Origin: Pelobates cultripes
Lineage: Eukaryota > Chordata > Amphibia > Anura > Pelobatidae
DNA length: 64,000 nt
Direction: 5' to 3'
NCBI GenBank assembly: GCA_933207985.1
Contig: OW240917.1
Location: forward strand, 104,318,756-104,382,755
Of this stretch, positions 22,848 to 35,215 are shown piece after piece. Under the pieces are notes generated by a model that saw only the letters and a program-made list of their open reading frames with translations, made no database searches and was not told the DNA's origin. The first letter of the stretch is position 1; each line of letters opens with the position of its first letter. A program made the position numbers and the translations under genes.

Positions 22848-25800
22848 GTTACTTCTGATACATGTGTGGATCTGTGGTATGAATGAATGATGGTAACATT
22901 AAGGGAATTAAGTGGTGTATTTATAGTCAAATTATTCATCTGCATTGAATAATGCTATAATATACAGAATAATGTTTGAAAAAAATAACTTTACAAAAAT
23001 TGTACAAGATTGGTACTCAATTTTCATTTCAAAAGAGGAGACTTGTCAAGCAGAAACTAATCTTAATGTATAAAAGCTACCTTGTTTGTCCTTGTTTGTC
23101 CACTTATGTGGAGAGAGTTTTATGGAGGGAGAGAAAGAAGGTTTTTAGCATATATGTTGTAGCCATTATGTCTTTGCATGACTTACGTAAGCAGGCCCAA
23201 AATGTACTCACCATTGCAGACACATGGTAAAATCACCAGGGGTAGTTTTCTATTCACCAGGGATGATTTTTCCTCATCAATGGCTAGATGTTTGGTGAAA
23301 ATTTTGAGCTCTGCATATAGTATGTATTTATATACATTTATATTTTTTTGTATATATTAAGTTACTAGAAAGCAGCAATACATTGTTATTTGGTCTTCAA
23401 AGATATTTGTTATTGTGAAATGGGGATTAGTCTAACACTTAGAGACTTCAGAACTTTTCTGGAGAGTTTTTTTTTTTGTTTTGTAGACCCAGGACATTCA
23501 AGAAAATGAGAAAAATCTCAATGTATCTTTCCTGGTAAAATATTTAATAAATTATAAATAAATAATAATAAATGTAGTATAGCACAGCACAGCTAGTGTT
23601 GGCAAGTGCATGCACACATCGGTTGGAAGAAAGGGATTGAGTCATTGGTCACATTGGTAAGAACAGTTTTATTAGAGTGCCAAGTGCCAATAAATCTTTA
23701 TGTATTTGGAAATGGATGTGATACGTGTATGTTTGAAGGAAGTGAAAATATACTGTAAACAAGCCAGAGAGAGAAAGAGAGAACGAACATATGAGTTAAG
23801 GATGGTAAAAGACTGGTGGAGAGAGACTGCGTATTAGTGGTGAGAAACATTATTGAGGGCAGGAAAAAGGAAAAAAAAAAAGGAAAAGAATGACATGTTT
23901 AGGAATGAAGGAAAATAATTGTTAAAGTAAATCAAGGTGAAGAGGAAAATGTAGAAACCAAGGTCACTACTTACTCCATTCCTTTTTATCTTGTCAAAAT
24001 AACTCTTATTCTCATCTGTAATCTTCTAGATTAGTGCTTTTCAATTTCAGTATGATGGATTACCACATGTGTGCCAATGAATAGACCACTAAGTCCCAGA
24101 CTATCTGTGGATCCTCAGGCTAATTTGAGAATTACTGTTATTGAAAATAACATAATGCAACCCATCCTACACATGAACGGATGTGCACTTCACCCATTAA
24201 AAGACTTGTTGGCAGAAGGTTCCTCTTGCTGTATATTAGTGGTTGTGCCTAGTTTTATTATGTGAATTTCTTTTAGATCAGTTGTTTGTCAGTTCTGGAA
24301 ATATAATGTGAGCTGTACAGTAATGTACTAATGCACTTTCTTGTTCTTTGGATACTGAACTAAAAAATCTAATAGAAATGCTTATTGTGAATGTTGTACC
24401 TTGACATGAGAATCCTGTTTTACTACAGTCTGAACTCATTTTGTAATAGTCATGCATAATTACTGTCAAATGACTTTTGTTCTTTCATTCAGTGTGGAAA
24501 GGCAAAGTTACATTAGCAGACGGTCAAGTAAAGCAGACTTCTCAATTTTTTTTCCCTGCCTATCAAGGTTAATTATCTGCAAATACAAAATGAGCATAGT
24601 ATTATATGTCATGTCTGTTTAACAGCAGGCAGTTAGAAAGCTATTAGCCATTATGCTAATTGACTATGCCACAGAAGCAATGTACAATGCATTACTATGC
24701 TTCAATTATTTAAATTTAACTAAAAAATATGTATTTATAAATATCTAATACATTTACATGTTATTCATGGCATAGGTGCAAAAGTATTCTTTCCAGTGGG
24801 ATATTAAAGGATTGTTACTCATTTTAGCCTATAGTAATATGTTGGGAAACAGTGCAACAAGACAACGGGGATATCTTGCTTTCATTGATCTTCTGCATTT
24901 ATTTTTATCTTGTCCATTTTAAAACAATGTATCCAGCCTCTAATACAGGGCCTAAAGGCTATTACAAAGTCAGTTTGACAGACAGAGGCTAACTTGAAAC
25001 ATAAGGAAGCAATGGTTCTGCCCATACGTTTACAATTTAATCCATTCTGCTGGAAGAATATTCCATTCATAATAGATGTCCGTAAATGTCCCAGTAAACA
25101 TACTTTTACTTTTTCTACCCATATTTGCACTGATTACACAGTAACATGATCAGTATAAACACTTAATATAAGAAATAAAAATCTCATTTTTCACTTATAT
25201 ATATGTCAAAATAGTTTGAGTTGAAGAATTGAATTATTGTTATCCCTATCATTAAATGTGCGACACATATTTGTTTTGCATGTTCTTACCATTTTATATA
25301 TATAATGCACCAATTCACTAATAAATATGTTAAATACACCAACAAGCACACAAGAGGGTGTTATTAAAGTTTATCATAAGCGTTCTACACAATTTATTGC
25401 ATATCCTGTGGTGAATTGGTGTAATGTGTTGGTTAGCATTTGGTAATTTTAACAATATGTTTTACACTTTTACAAGCGTGTTGTTTGACAATTAATGCCT
25501 TGATGTATTTATATTGTTGGATAAGCTTTCCAAGTATTTTTAAAAATCTTTTTCAATAGATTTTTTTAAAATTATCTTTTCAAAATATTAAAATATAAAA
25601 AATATATATCATGTATAAAAAATAGATCGATATATCAAAAAATACAAAAATATTACAAAATGAAAATATTTTTTATTAATAGTAAATCATTTTTAAAAAT
25701 TACCCAAAAACATTAAATATTTTGGAATATCAAACAATATTAAATCAAGGTCTGAATCAGAAATTAATTTTCAGACAAATATTGAGGAGTAAATGAAATA

Positions 25801-27574
25801 AAGGGAACTCAAAAATAATTCTTCATCCTGTGTCAAAGTATGAATTATGATGATTGTATATGATAACCAAAGTAGCAATATTATAATTTGTTATTCCACT
25901 TTCAATTACCATTAGTATAACTGGTACTAAATGTCCCATTATGCAAAGCACGTAACATGACAAAAAAAATGGTAAACATAAGTCAAAGGTGATTGTGGAT
26001 TCTAAGAGAAATGAAGAGTGCCAGGATTTTGTTTAGAAAATTCTTCATTATCCTGAAGTGATATTAAAGTATACTTGATAAGGTTAACTTGAAGCAGTTG
26101 TGTTTACAGAGGTTTTATTTTTCAGTTCTATAAAAAAGTTGACAAATTCTTTCAGTTTCTAACCTTTCTTGTTTCTAAAATATGCTAATTTCAATAAGGC
26201 ACTTACTGTCCTTCCATCCCATTTATATAAACAAACAAACCTTCCCACCCTCCCATAAATTATAAAATAAGCCAAAAATGTACCTTATTCCAGTGCCAGA
26301 ACAAGTTGTCCATGAGGCAATACCCATCTACTTTTTCATAAAGAACATTGTAGGACCTAGGGCAATGCATGAAAAGTTCCTCAATCCACCAGCCAGCTAA
26401 TGTTGATACAGAAGCATTGAATCCAATGCTTCTCTATAAGTACTGATTGCTACACCATGCATGCACACATTGTGAACATTCACAAGCAGCAAGATGCATT
26501 GAGTGACAGATCGTATTGCTAGTAAAGACTGTCAACCTCTTATTACTGAAGTTGCTGAGGAGGAAAAGGAGGGAAGAATGAATGTTTACACAGAGCAAAT
26601 TATGGGTAATGAGCAAAGGCTTCACACTGCAGGTTTTTTTCACATAAGGTGTTTTTTTTTTTCCATAGAGCTTACATTAGGCAGTCTAGACCTGAGTTGA
26701 CACTACTGAAGTCACCTGTGCTAGAGATGTAATGACACCCTGGCACAAAATTATATGTGGGGAATAACCCTTTAATGAAGAATTGTACCTTTTTGTTTTT
26801 TTTATTCTTTTCTTTCTTGGTACCGCTTTACTGCTTGAAAGCTTTAGCTTTAGATTTGAACCTTAGGTATTTCAAAATGTTTTGGTGACTGGCTTATTTA
26901 AAGGCAAAAGCTTTAACTGGCATGTATTTATTTATTTGTTGCAATTTATTAGCTTAGTGTATTACATGTAAAAGAATGTTCTTCAAACAAACTCTGTTTC
27001 CTAATAACTGTTAACAGCATATTTTTTTAAAAATCTAGTTTAAGCTCAAGTGATATTAAATGCCTAAATCAGCTTTTTTTTTCCTTGGCAAGATAAGAAA
27101 ACACATATAATTTCAACAGCAGTCAAAGTGTCTACTGGAAGTATAATAAGAAAAATAAAATTTTGAAATGAGTTTTATAGTGCTGTGAGCATGGCATTGT
27201 CATTCTGCTGCCATTTCAAAATCCCTTGATACTTTTATCCATGAATAAATGCACGTTGTTAAAATTACAAAACTCACATTATACTTGTTTAACTGTACTA
27301 AGGTACCACAGGATTAGAAGTTTTTCTTCATTAACTTTCAATTTTATCCAACTTGTGGAGCAGTCAGTAATGTATTTTGAACTTTTACTGCCTGAGATCT
27401 AATGTAATTATGTTAACTCTCCATCACTCTTTGTAATAAAAATATATACCTAAGTATGTACAAGTGGATACACACACTCATAGAAGCATAATAATAAATC
27501 ACTGGACAAACATATTAAATTAGCTTTTGCTGTGTGTAGCTAGCCTGTCTTTTCTGTTCACACTGAAGATCTAC
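22848..27574. other. Long AT-rich stretch, no recognisable element
   Basis: About 4.7 kb without a clear transposon, tandem array or coding domain; the short ORFs look random. Simple A/T runs occur (for example 23468-23477, 23872-23882). This is the largest repeat-poor block in the window. Confidence 0.6.
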
Positions 27575-27955
27575 TGCAGCTCAAATTGCTGAAAGACTTA
27601 ATGCTTGCTATGCTAGAAAGATTTAAGAACACACAGTGTATCACCGTTTACTGCATATTGGGATGTGTAGCTGCAGACCCGTCTGACCATGATCACTGCT
27701 TTCCACTGCTGAAAGTGCCTTCAATGGGGGTGTGAGCATTTAGAACTGGATCATGGTGCAATGATAGAAGGTTGGCTAGTCTAATGAATCGTGTTTGATG
27801 GGTACATGTGAATCATTTGTCTGAGGAAGAGATGGCAGCAGGATGCACTATGGTGGAAGGCAGGCCCATGGAGGCAATGTTATGCTGTATGCAATGTTTA
27901 GCTGGAAGCATTGAGCATCTGTGGTATGGATGTGCTGGAACAATAAATCTAATTC
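27575..27955 (+). mobile_element. Tc1-like transposase relic with internal deletion
   Basis: Plus-strand text follows a Tc1 transposase gene: 'ctcaaattgctgaaagacttaatgc', then 'gatgaatcg' (first Asp region, about 27783), then 'gcaatgttatgctgtatgcaatg'. It jumps to 'attgagcatctgtggtatggatgtgctgg' (about 27909-27937), the IEHLWDVL-type block. The stretch containing the second Asp is deleted. Frameshifts are present. It ends abruptly where minus-strand Penelope-like sequence starts. Confidence 0.85.
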
Positions 27956-28470
27956 ATGGAAGCCCCAGCTTCACTGTTGGTTAATATTAAGAGGTCTTGA
28001 AATCCAATTTGGATAGTATTACTTGCTTGATAATTTAACCATATGGAGGATATGAAATTATTAAAATTACCCATTATTATTAAAATGGCCTCCAGGTCAA
28101 CATATTCTATCTCATAGATGTACATATACACTTTGGTGTACATGGGTGCCATGGCTACCCCATAGATGTTCAGTTTTTCTGTACATAATAAAAAAATTTC
28201 AAAGACAAAATTATTTAACGTAAGACACAGGTGTATAATTACTAAACCATATTTAACAGGGGTGGCTGTTTGCTGTGTCCTTGTAGAACAATCCACATTG
28301 CTTGGATTCCTTCTTTGTGAGGTATTATAGTGTAGATTCAAAAGCATCAATTTTATTTGGATTTCAGATGCCTCTAACTGATTGCTTGGGGAGACCAAAT
28401 AGTAAATATGGGAATTGCGGTTGCAGTGAGTATTTGGTTGCTTTCTCTGGACTTTATCCAACTGTACAGA
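27956..28470 (-). mobile_element. Penelope-like reverse transcriptase fragment
   Basis: An open minus frame (about 170 codons, 27949-28461) contains LTLNNFVFEIFLL, then GVAMAPMYTKVYMYIYEIEYV. This matches the Penelope-like RT region 'L.NN.F.F....FLQ..GTAMG...AP.YAN..M...E'. A decayed segment that should hold the YxDD box follows, and the end reads FQDLLI ('FLDL.I' block). The catalytic Asp pair is not recognisable. The open frame is probably chance survival. Confidence 0.62.
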
Positions 28471-30640
28471 ATTTAGTGTTGCTTAGTGAAATCTGAAGTA
28501 TTTTCTGACAGGTTATAATAATGCTGGCTAGTTAATAGATTGGATAGTGTATTAGAAACGTAGGTATCATAGAGGTGTGTGGAGGGATGTTATAGGGGGA
28601 TGTGGAATATGAAATTATTACAAATGTGAGAAGAAAGAATAAAGGTTAAGAGAAGGTTAGAGAAGCTTAAAGAGAGGAGGGTGTACAGATATGTTGGGTT
28701 TGCCCGAGTCCCTGGGGGGATGAAGGAGAGAAGGGAGTGGGTAGGAAATGAAACTACTTGTCTCAGAGGGTGTTTGTGAAAAGTTATACATGGAATATAA
28801 CCCCAGGGTGGTAAGATTCCACTGGATAACCAGGGGTTCTAAACTTTATGGAATGATTTAGCGAAGTCATTAAGTTAAATACTCAGTCTGTCCATGTCCA
28901 GTGCTTTTTTAATCTTGTGGATTTCTGTGAGGGAAGAGGGTACTCAAATGTCCTCCCATAGTTCTCCTGCATGCTGCAAGTGCTAACCTAGCTGCTAATT
29001 TAGTTTAATTTCAGGTGAGCTCATCTCATCTAAGGGCTTTGAGAGTAAAAGTCCCCAAGTGTCATGTGAATGATTTCCACAATATTTGCAAGAGTAGCAC
29101 TTGGTTTTAGTTTAGGGAAAGTCCACCAACAGTGTAGGAAGATGCCTGTCTACCTGCATAGTTTCCAATAAAGAATTGTTGGGAGTTGTTTCATTTTGTT
29201 AAGTCTAATGGATGTTAAGTACCATCTAGAAAGCATATTATACGCGTCTTCTTTGTGTGTGACATAAATGGTTGGCGATCCAATAGATTCCCAGATTTCA
29301 GACCAATCACTTGATTCCTCGGAAGGGCACAAGTCTCATTCCCATGCTATTATATATGGTCGTATTATTTTGTGTGGAGTGTGTTATTAGTGTAGCATAT
29401 AGGGTGGAAATGTGTTCCTTCTGCGCTGGTGCTAGGATACAGTGCCATTCAAAAGGTGTGGGGGGAGCCAGGCTTGCCTGGGTAACTGGTGGAGTTGTAG
29501 CTAGGTCTCATGAATGTATGTAGGGGAAGTAATCTGACGTGGTAAGTTCTTCATAGTTAAGGTCTTCTTACGCTATAATTTGGGATTGGTAGTATGGGTC
29601 TGGTTATGTTCCTGATTTCACAGTGAGCGAAATGACAAGGGGCAATACCAGGCAGATACAAATTGTTCCTCACTATTGGTGTGATGGGAGAGGTGAATAA
29701 AGACAGCTCATTGACTTCAGGCAGTCCCATAATTTGAGTTAATGAGTAATAATTGATGATATGGTCAAGACAGAGGTCTGTGAATTTGTGGGACTAACAT
29801 GTTTAGGGATGGGTGGTGCCAACCAAGCACAGAGTGCTCAAGGTTCACCCAGCATTTGCATTCAAGAGGTGCATGCCATTGTTGAATCTGAGAAAATGGA
29901 GTAGCATTGTATTAATGCATGAAGATAAGGAGTTCCAAACACCATGTGTTTTAGGGTCCTACTTGGTGGTTCATCCAACTCAAGGTCTCCTTCCCTTCCA
30001 GATAAAGTGATCAATAGCTGACTGTAGACTTTTAAAGTCTGCTGCTTTAATAGGCATAGGGAGAGTCTGAAAAAGATAGAGAAACTTTTAAAGGAGGCTC
30101 ATTTTCATTGTGGACACATGACTCTCCATATGCCTATTAAAACAGCAGCAGTTTCTCTATCTTTTTCAGACTCTCCCTATTCCAAAGTGGTGTAGATCAG
30201 TATAAGCAGTTTGTATTACGTGGGGTATACTTTAGATTGTAGAGGGAGGTGAGGTCTGAGGAGATCTTAATTCCTAAATATGTAATCAAGGCTTTTGCAA
30301 TGCAGAAGGGAAAGGTACCTTTAACCCGTTGCAGCATTTGTTGTTCAAGTGCAATGAGCAGTAGTTTCGATTTAGACAGGATCAATTTGTATCCAACACA
30401 TGTTGAATATTTGTCTGTCAAAGTGAGTACAGCTTTTATGAATTTGGCGAATGTCAGTGAATGTTCTCCCCTTCTGCAGAGGTCCAATAGGGAGTCTGCC
30501 TTATTGTTTTTTTTCATAAAATATTTGTTCGGTCCACATAAAGGCCTTAGAGATGAGGCCTTTTTTGCATGAATAGCTAATGAAATGAGTTTATCTAGTA
30601 TGAAAAGCAGTTTACAAGCAGCCCATAGACGCTCTAGAGA
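28471..30640 (-). mobile_element. L1-type LINE ORF2 relic (RT thumb to C-terminus)
   Basis: In minus-strand order there is a scrap of the 'LISL.AEKAF' region near 30560-30600. Next is STCVGYKLILSKSKLLLI and ALITYLGIKISSDL (30250-30420), the RT region after the FADD box. LYLFQTLPMPIKAADFK (about 30035-30085) and an FIWKGR block (about 30000) follow. MLSRWYLTSIRLNKM (about 29185-29230) leads into a degraded WW-C zinc region near 29100-29160. The last coding trace is NPWLSS (about 28815-28840), with 3' UTR below. The FADD segment is deleted. An inverted duplication (30056-30180) has invaded it. Confidence 0.85.
30056..30180. repeat. 31-bp perfect inverted repeat inside the L1 relic
   Basis: Positions 30056-30086 and 30150-30180 are exact reverse complements (starting ATAGGGAGAGTCTGAAAAAG). 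The adjacent CTGCTGCTTTAATAGGCATA and TATGCCTATTAAAACAGCAG also pair with one mismatch, but in non-mirrored order. Confidence 0.95.
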
Positions 30641-31679
30641 AGATGTTGAAGCAGCATTTATGGAGAAATTATAATTAGTATCTTTAGATAGCCTCCACTA
30701 CTAGTTTATTATGGAGTAAAAGAGGAAACAGATGCCAGGACCAATGACATACAATTCTAGGGATAGTTATGGTAAGGGAAATGTCTGCACGGTGTGACAT
30801 TGCTGTGTGTGTCATCCAGAATAAGATGATGGGAGGAATGAGGAAGTGATCAGGTCATGAGTATGAGTGAGTAGTGTGGGAAAATGTAAGGGTCTTACCT
30901 GGAGGTGGGAGTCTGAAGTGATAAGTTAAGGCACACCCTTGCAGTTTAACACAAACCAAGAAGACTCTAGGAAGAAATCTCATATGAACTAAACAGTTTC
31001 CAAGACAGGTCACAAAACGATCTGAACAGAAGGAAGTGGCAAGGCAGGGCTTATAAAGCTAGCTTGTTAGTAAGGAATCACATGCTGGTGAGATAGTAGT
31101 CCACACTTAGTGATGCAGATACCATATCATGAGAAATAAACTAGAATGAACAAGAGAAGTGGCGATTAGGTAAGTTCACTGACTGGTATGAAGAAGACCC
31201 AGGTTCAATTTCAGCCAAGCCCTGAGAAGTGATGTCCATGCTTTGCAGTCTGCTTGACACAGTGCTATTATACTTCTTATAGAGCGGATTCCAGAAAACT
31301 TGTCAGGTAGGATGACTACTAGTTCAGTCAATACAGGTTCCAGGATAGTGTACCTTCCCTTAAGGAGACACTAAATCTTGCTGCAGTTCATGCAGTGCCT
31401 GGGTTAGCTGGGACACTTTCTGGGTCAGGGCTGTGAGGGTTTTGCTTAACTCTGCCAACTCCATGATGGTCAGATCATTTTATAAGGGTCTTACCTGGAG
31501 GTGGGAGTCCGAAGCGATGAGTTAAGGCACACCCTTGCAGTTTAACACAAACCGAGGAGACTCTATCTTTGCAGATTAAGTACTCCTGGACAGGACTGCC
31601 ATCAGAAATTTTGGGGCTCCTGACACAGCTCAAGATCTGAAACCAAGGGGGCCCACCCCCGAGTCGACCCACAGGTATG

Positions 31680-32045
31680 CAGTTTGTTTGTGTATAGTGA
31701 ATTCAGAGTGTGTGTTTGTGTAGGCATGTATTGTGTGTAGAATGAATGCAGAGTGTGTGTTTGTGTAGTTGGGGTAGTGTGTATAGGGAATGCAGTGTGT
31801 GTGTTTGTGTAGTGGATGTAGTGTGTGTATAGTGAATGCAGTGTGCGTGTTTGTGTAGTGGAGATAGTATGTTTAGGCAATGCAGTGTGTGTGTAGTGGA
31901 CATAGTGTGTGTATAGTGAATGCAGTGTGTGTGTTTGTGTTGTGGAGATAATGTGTATAGTGAATGCAGTGTGTGTTTGTGCACAGTGAATGCAGTGTGT
32001 GTATTTGTGTAGTGGAGATAGTGTGTATAGTGAATGCAGAGTGTG
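31680..32045. repeat. GT-rich minisatellite in the hAT element
   Basis: Units of roughly 40-48 bp contain GTGTTTGTGTAGTGGAGATA and GTGTATAGTGAATGCA, repeated about eight times with drift. Confidence 0.93.
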
Positions 32046-32049
32046 TATT

Positions 32050-32228
32050 TCCCTTTGTGTCACTATACCCCACTCCCTCTAGCATGTAAGCTCATTGAGC
32101 AGGGCCCTCAACCCCTCTGTTCCTGTGAGTCCATTTGTCTGGTTACAATTACGTGTCTGCTAGTCCACCCATTGTACAGCGCTACGCAATTCTGCTGGCG
32201 CTATATAAATAATAAAATAATAATAATT
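32050..32228 (+). mobile_element. L2-tailed LINE/SINE 3' fragment inside the hAT
   Basis: Text 'atgtaagctcattgagcaggg' followed by 'attgtacagcgctacgcaat' and 'ctggcgctatataaataat', ending in (AATA)n, is the standard amphibian L2/SINE tail. GTGTGT-type array flanks it on both sides, so it inserted within the array. Confidence 0.88.
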
Positions 32229-33360
32229 GTGTGTGTGGTGTATGTAAAATAGGAGCTGGAGCTGCAGTAAGTGGGGGAGAATTTATATTTCACAACTGTT
32301 ATACATTTAATTACCACCTGCCTGCTGTGGCCTGGGAGGGGGGAGATTGCATTCCCTGGTGGTCCAGTGACCAAGTGCTATCAACTGCAAAGGGGGCCCA
32401 CAGCACACTCCAGCTTCTGTTCCCAGCAGCTTCTCTGTCTCCAACTCTAGCGAGACTGACTGCGTGCTGTGCCGAGCGCTGCCATGGTAACCCGTGGCAA
32501 CACTCTGTCGGCCGCGGTGCTCGTGAGAGTTAGACACAGAAGAACTGCTGGGAAGGGAAGATGGAGTGTGCCCCCACTGCAGTGGACAGGGGCCCGCAGG
32601 GCGCAGGTGCACATATATATAGCGAAAATCACTATATATATGTGCACATAGGAAATGTAGGGCCCCGAACTCCGTGAGCAGTCCGGGGCCCCATGGACGG
32701 CTAGGCCCATGACAACCCTCATGGTTGTCATGCCCTGATGGTGGCCCTGTTCCTGGATATGCAGAACAGACAAGGGAATTCCAATAGAGTAGTCAGGTTA
32801 GGTTCCAATGGTTGGGGCAGGGGGAAATCAGGCAAATACGGTAAACAGTTCTGAAGGTCAAAACAGGAGTCAGATGAACTAAACAGTTTCCAAGACAGGT
32901 CACAAAATGATCTGAACAGGAGGAAGTGGCAAGGCAGGGCTTATAAAGGTAGCTAATAAGCTACTTAGTAAGAAACCACATGCCGGTGAGATAGTAGTCC
33001 ATGCTTAGTAATGCAGATACCATAGCATGAGAAATGAACTAAGATGTACAAGAGAAGTGGCAATTAGGTAAGATCACTCACTGGTATGAAGAAGACCCAG
33101 GTTCAATCCCAGCCAGGCCCTGAGAAGTGATGCCCATGCCTTGCAGTCTCCTTGGCACAGTGCAAACTGTGACAGGAAAGAAGGTTAAATTTACTGTGGA
33201 TGAATTTGCTATGAAGTATCGTTTGCAGTATCTCTAAACTAGTGGAACGTGTAATTGTTCAGTAAAGTTGTTTTTCTGAATTAACAAGATATCAACCTTT
33301 ATGTGAGATGCCCAGTGCAAGAGGCCATGTATTTTTGTGTGGTGGCTGAGGTCCTTAGTG

Positions 33361-33720
33361 TTAATAGATAGTGATGTCTCGAACGGTTCGCCGTGGACTC
33401 ATCATTGCGTAAACTTTGACCCTGTACCTCACAGTCAGCAGACACATTCCAGCCAATCAGCAGCAGACCCTCCCTCCCAGACCTTCCCACCTCCTGGACA
33501 GCATCCATTTTACTTTCATTGTGAAGCTGCATTCTTAGTGATCTGTCCAGGAGGTGGGAGGGTCTGGGAGGGAGGGTCTGCTGCTGATTGGCTGGAATGT
33601 GTCTGCTGACTGTGAGGTACAGGGTCAAAGTTTCTTCAATGATGAGTCTGTGGCGAACCGTTCATGGCGAACCGTTTGCGAACCGTTCGGCGAACCGTTC
33701 GGGACATCACTATTAATTAA
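33361..33720. mobile_element. Second palindromic hAT MITE
   Basis: The element is 33369-33712 (344 bp), beginning TAGTGATGTCTCGAACGGTTCG and ending with its near reverse complement. Flanks TTAATAGA and TTAATTAA agree at 6 of 8 bases. Interior arms (cagcagaccctccctcccag and its mirror) pair around about 33520. It is related to 10159-10450, sharing the termini, the ACCGTTCG words and the 'CCTGGA(c/t)AGCATCCAT' core. Confidence 0.88.
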
Positions 33721-33989
33721 GATTCAGTGTAAATTAAGAGACATAGTAGTTTTTGCTTATCACATCCATCTCTGAGGCAGGATCCAGTAATGAGACTATA
33801 AGGAGGAAAAGAGAGAAGGAGAGGGACAACTGCACTTATCCAGTGAAACTGCTGTAGGATTAGAATTGGAAGGTCCCGTACTGTCTGATGTAAGAAAAGA
33901 AGGTTATCTTAGTGTGCTAGAGAAGAGAAAGGTTGTCAGGCAAAGGTTGCAGACAGATGTATTCTGCCTCAATAATGCATGTCAAACTT

Positions 33990-34130
33990 ATGGGGAGAGG
34001 ATACAAGGTGCATGGGAAAGGGAATGTGAGAGGGAGGTGAGAGGGAGGTGCACTGCGATTGGATGGTGGAGATTTTGATGGACGCAAGTCTCTTTTCAGC
34101 TATGTAACTATGTAACTATATGGTCTTGCA
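33990..34130 (+). mobile_element. SINE-like repeat tail
   Basis: The ending 'tttgatggacgcaagtctcttttcagctatgtaactatgtaac' is a common amphibian repeat 3' end, finishing in short GTAACTAT direct repeats. The 5' part cannot be delimited. Confidence 0.55.
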
Positions 34131-34933
<803 letters not shown>

Positions 34934-35215
34934 TTAAAGAAACACTCCAAACATCATAATTATTAAAATATGATGTTCTGGTAACCTAGCATCCCCCCTT
35001 TTTCTAAAAGTTTGAATTCTTGCCTTGAGTCTGCTAGGTGCTACCCCTTGCCTCACTGCATCATCATTCAGGGTTGGAGGGTTTCATCTGATTGCTATCA
35101 GCAAGTTAGCTAACTGCATCAATGGGTTTAGTTCAGACAGTGAGCTTCCAGCAAGGTCAGAATCAGGACCTAGTGGCTAGCAGACGCCAGGTTAGAAATC
35201 AAACCATTAGTAAAC
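34934..35215. mobile_element. Left part of a TTAA MITE
   Basis: TTAAAGAAACACTCCAAACATC starts at 34934 and a hairpin follows (CATCATA...TATGATG). The right terminus was not found; Penelope-like sequence begins at about 35215. Confidence 0.6.

Larger units (their letters stand above)
31583..32757. mobile_element. hAT non-autonomous element nested in the LTR
   Basis: The element is 31591-32749. The left end is CAGGACTGCCATCAGAAATT; the right end read in reverse is CAGGGCCACCATCAGGG. Flanks CTCCTGGA (31583-31590) and TTCCTGGA (32750-32757) give an 8-bp duplication with one mismatch. LTR text continues on both sides, so the insertion followed the LTR element. It is the same family as 59900-61366, sharing 'ggggc(t/c)cctnacacagctca' after the left end and 'ccat(g/a)acaaccntnatggttgtca' before the right end. 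It contains a GT-rich array and a LINE/SINE tail. Confidence 0.92.
30885..33174 (-). mobile_element. LTR retrotransposon remnant (Ty3/Gypsy-like) with nested insertions
   Basis: Two related LTR copies lie in the same orientation. The 3' copy is 30885-31265; it starts TGTAAGGGTCTTACC on the plus strand and is internally deleted. The 5' copy is 31481-33174, ends CTGTGACA and is split by a hAT element. On the minus strand, between the LTRs, an ATG at 31464 opens MELAELSKTLTALTQKVSQL, a gag-like start, and a degraded 'PDKFSG' block follows. The body then jumps straight to the 3' LTR, so nearly all of gag and all of pol are gone. GGAAA occurs at both borders within one base, so the target duplication is unproven. 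Confidence 0.8.

Noticed and set aside
24882..25130. 82-codon minus frame as a gene
   Set aside because: No domain, no splice signals and ordinary AT-rich surroundings.
31602..32085. Thr/His-rich minus frames of up to 153 codons
   Set aside because: Translation of the GT-rich minisatellite within the nested hAT element.
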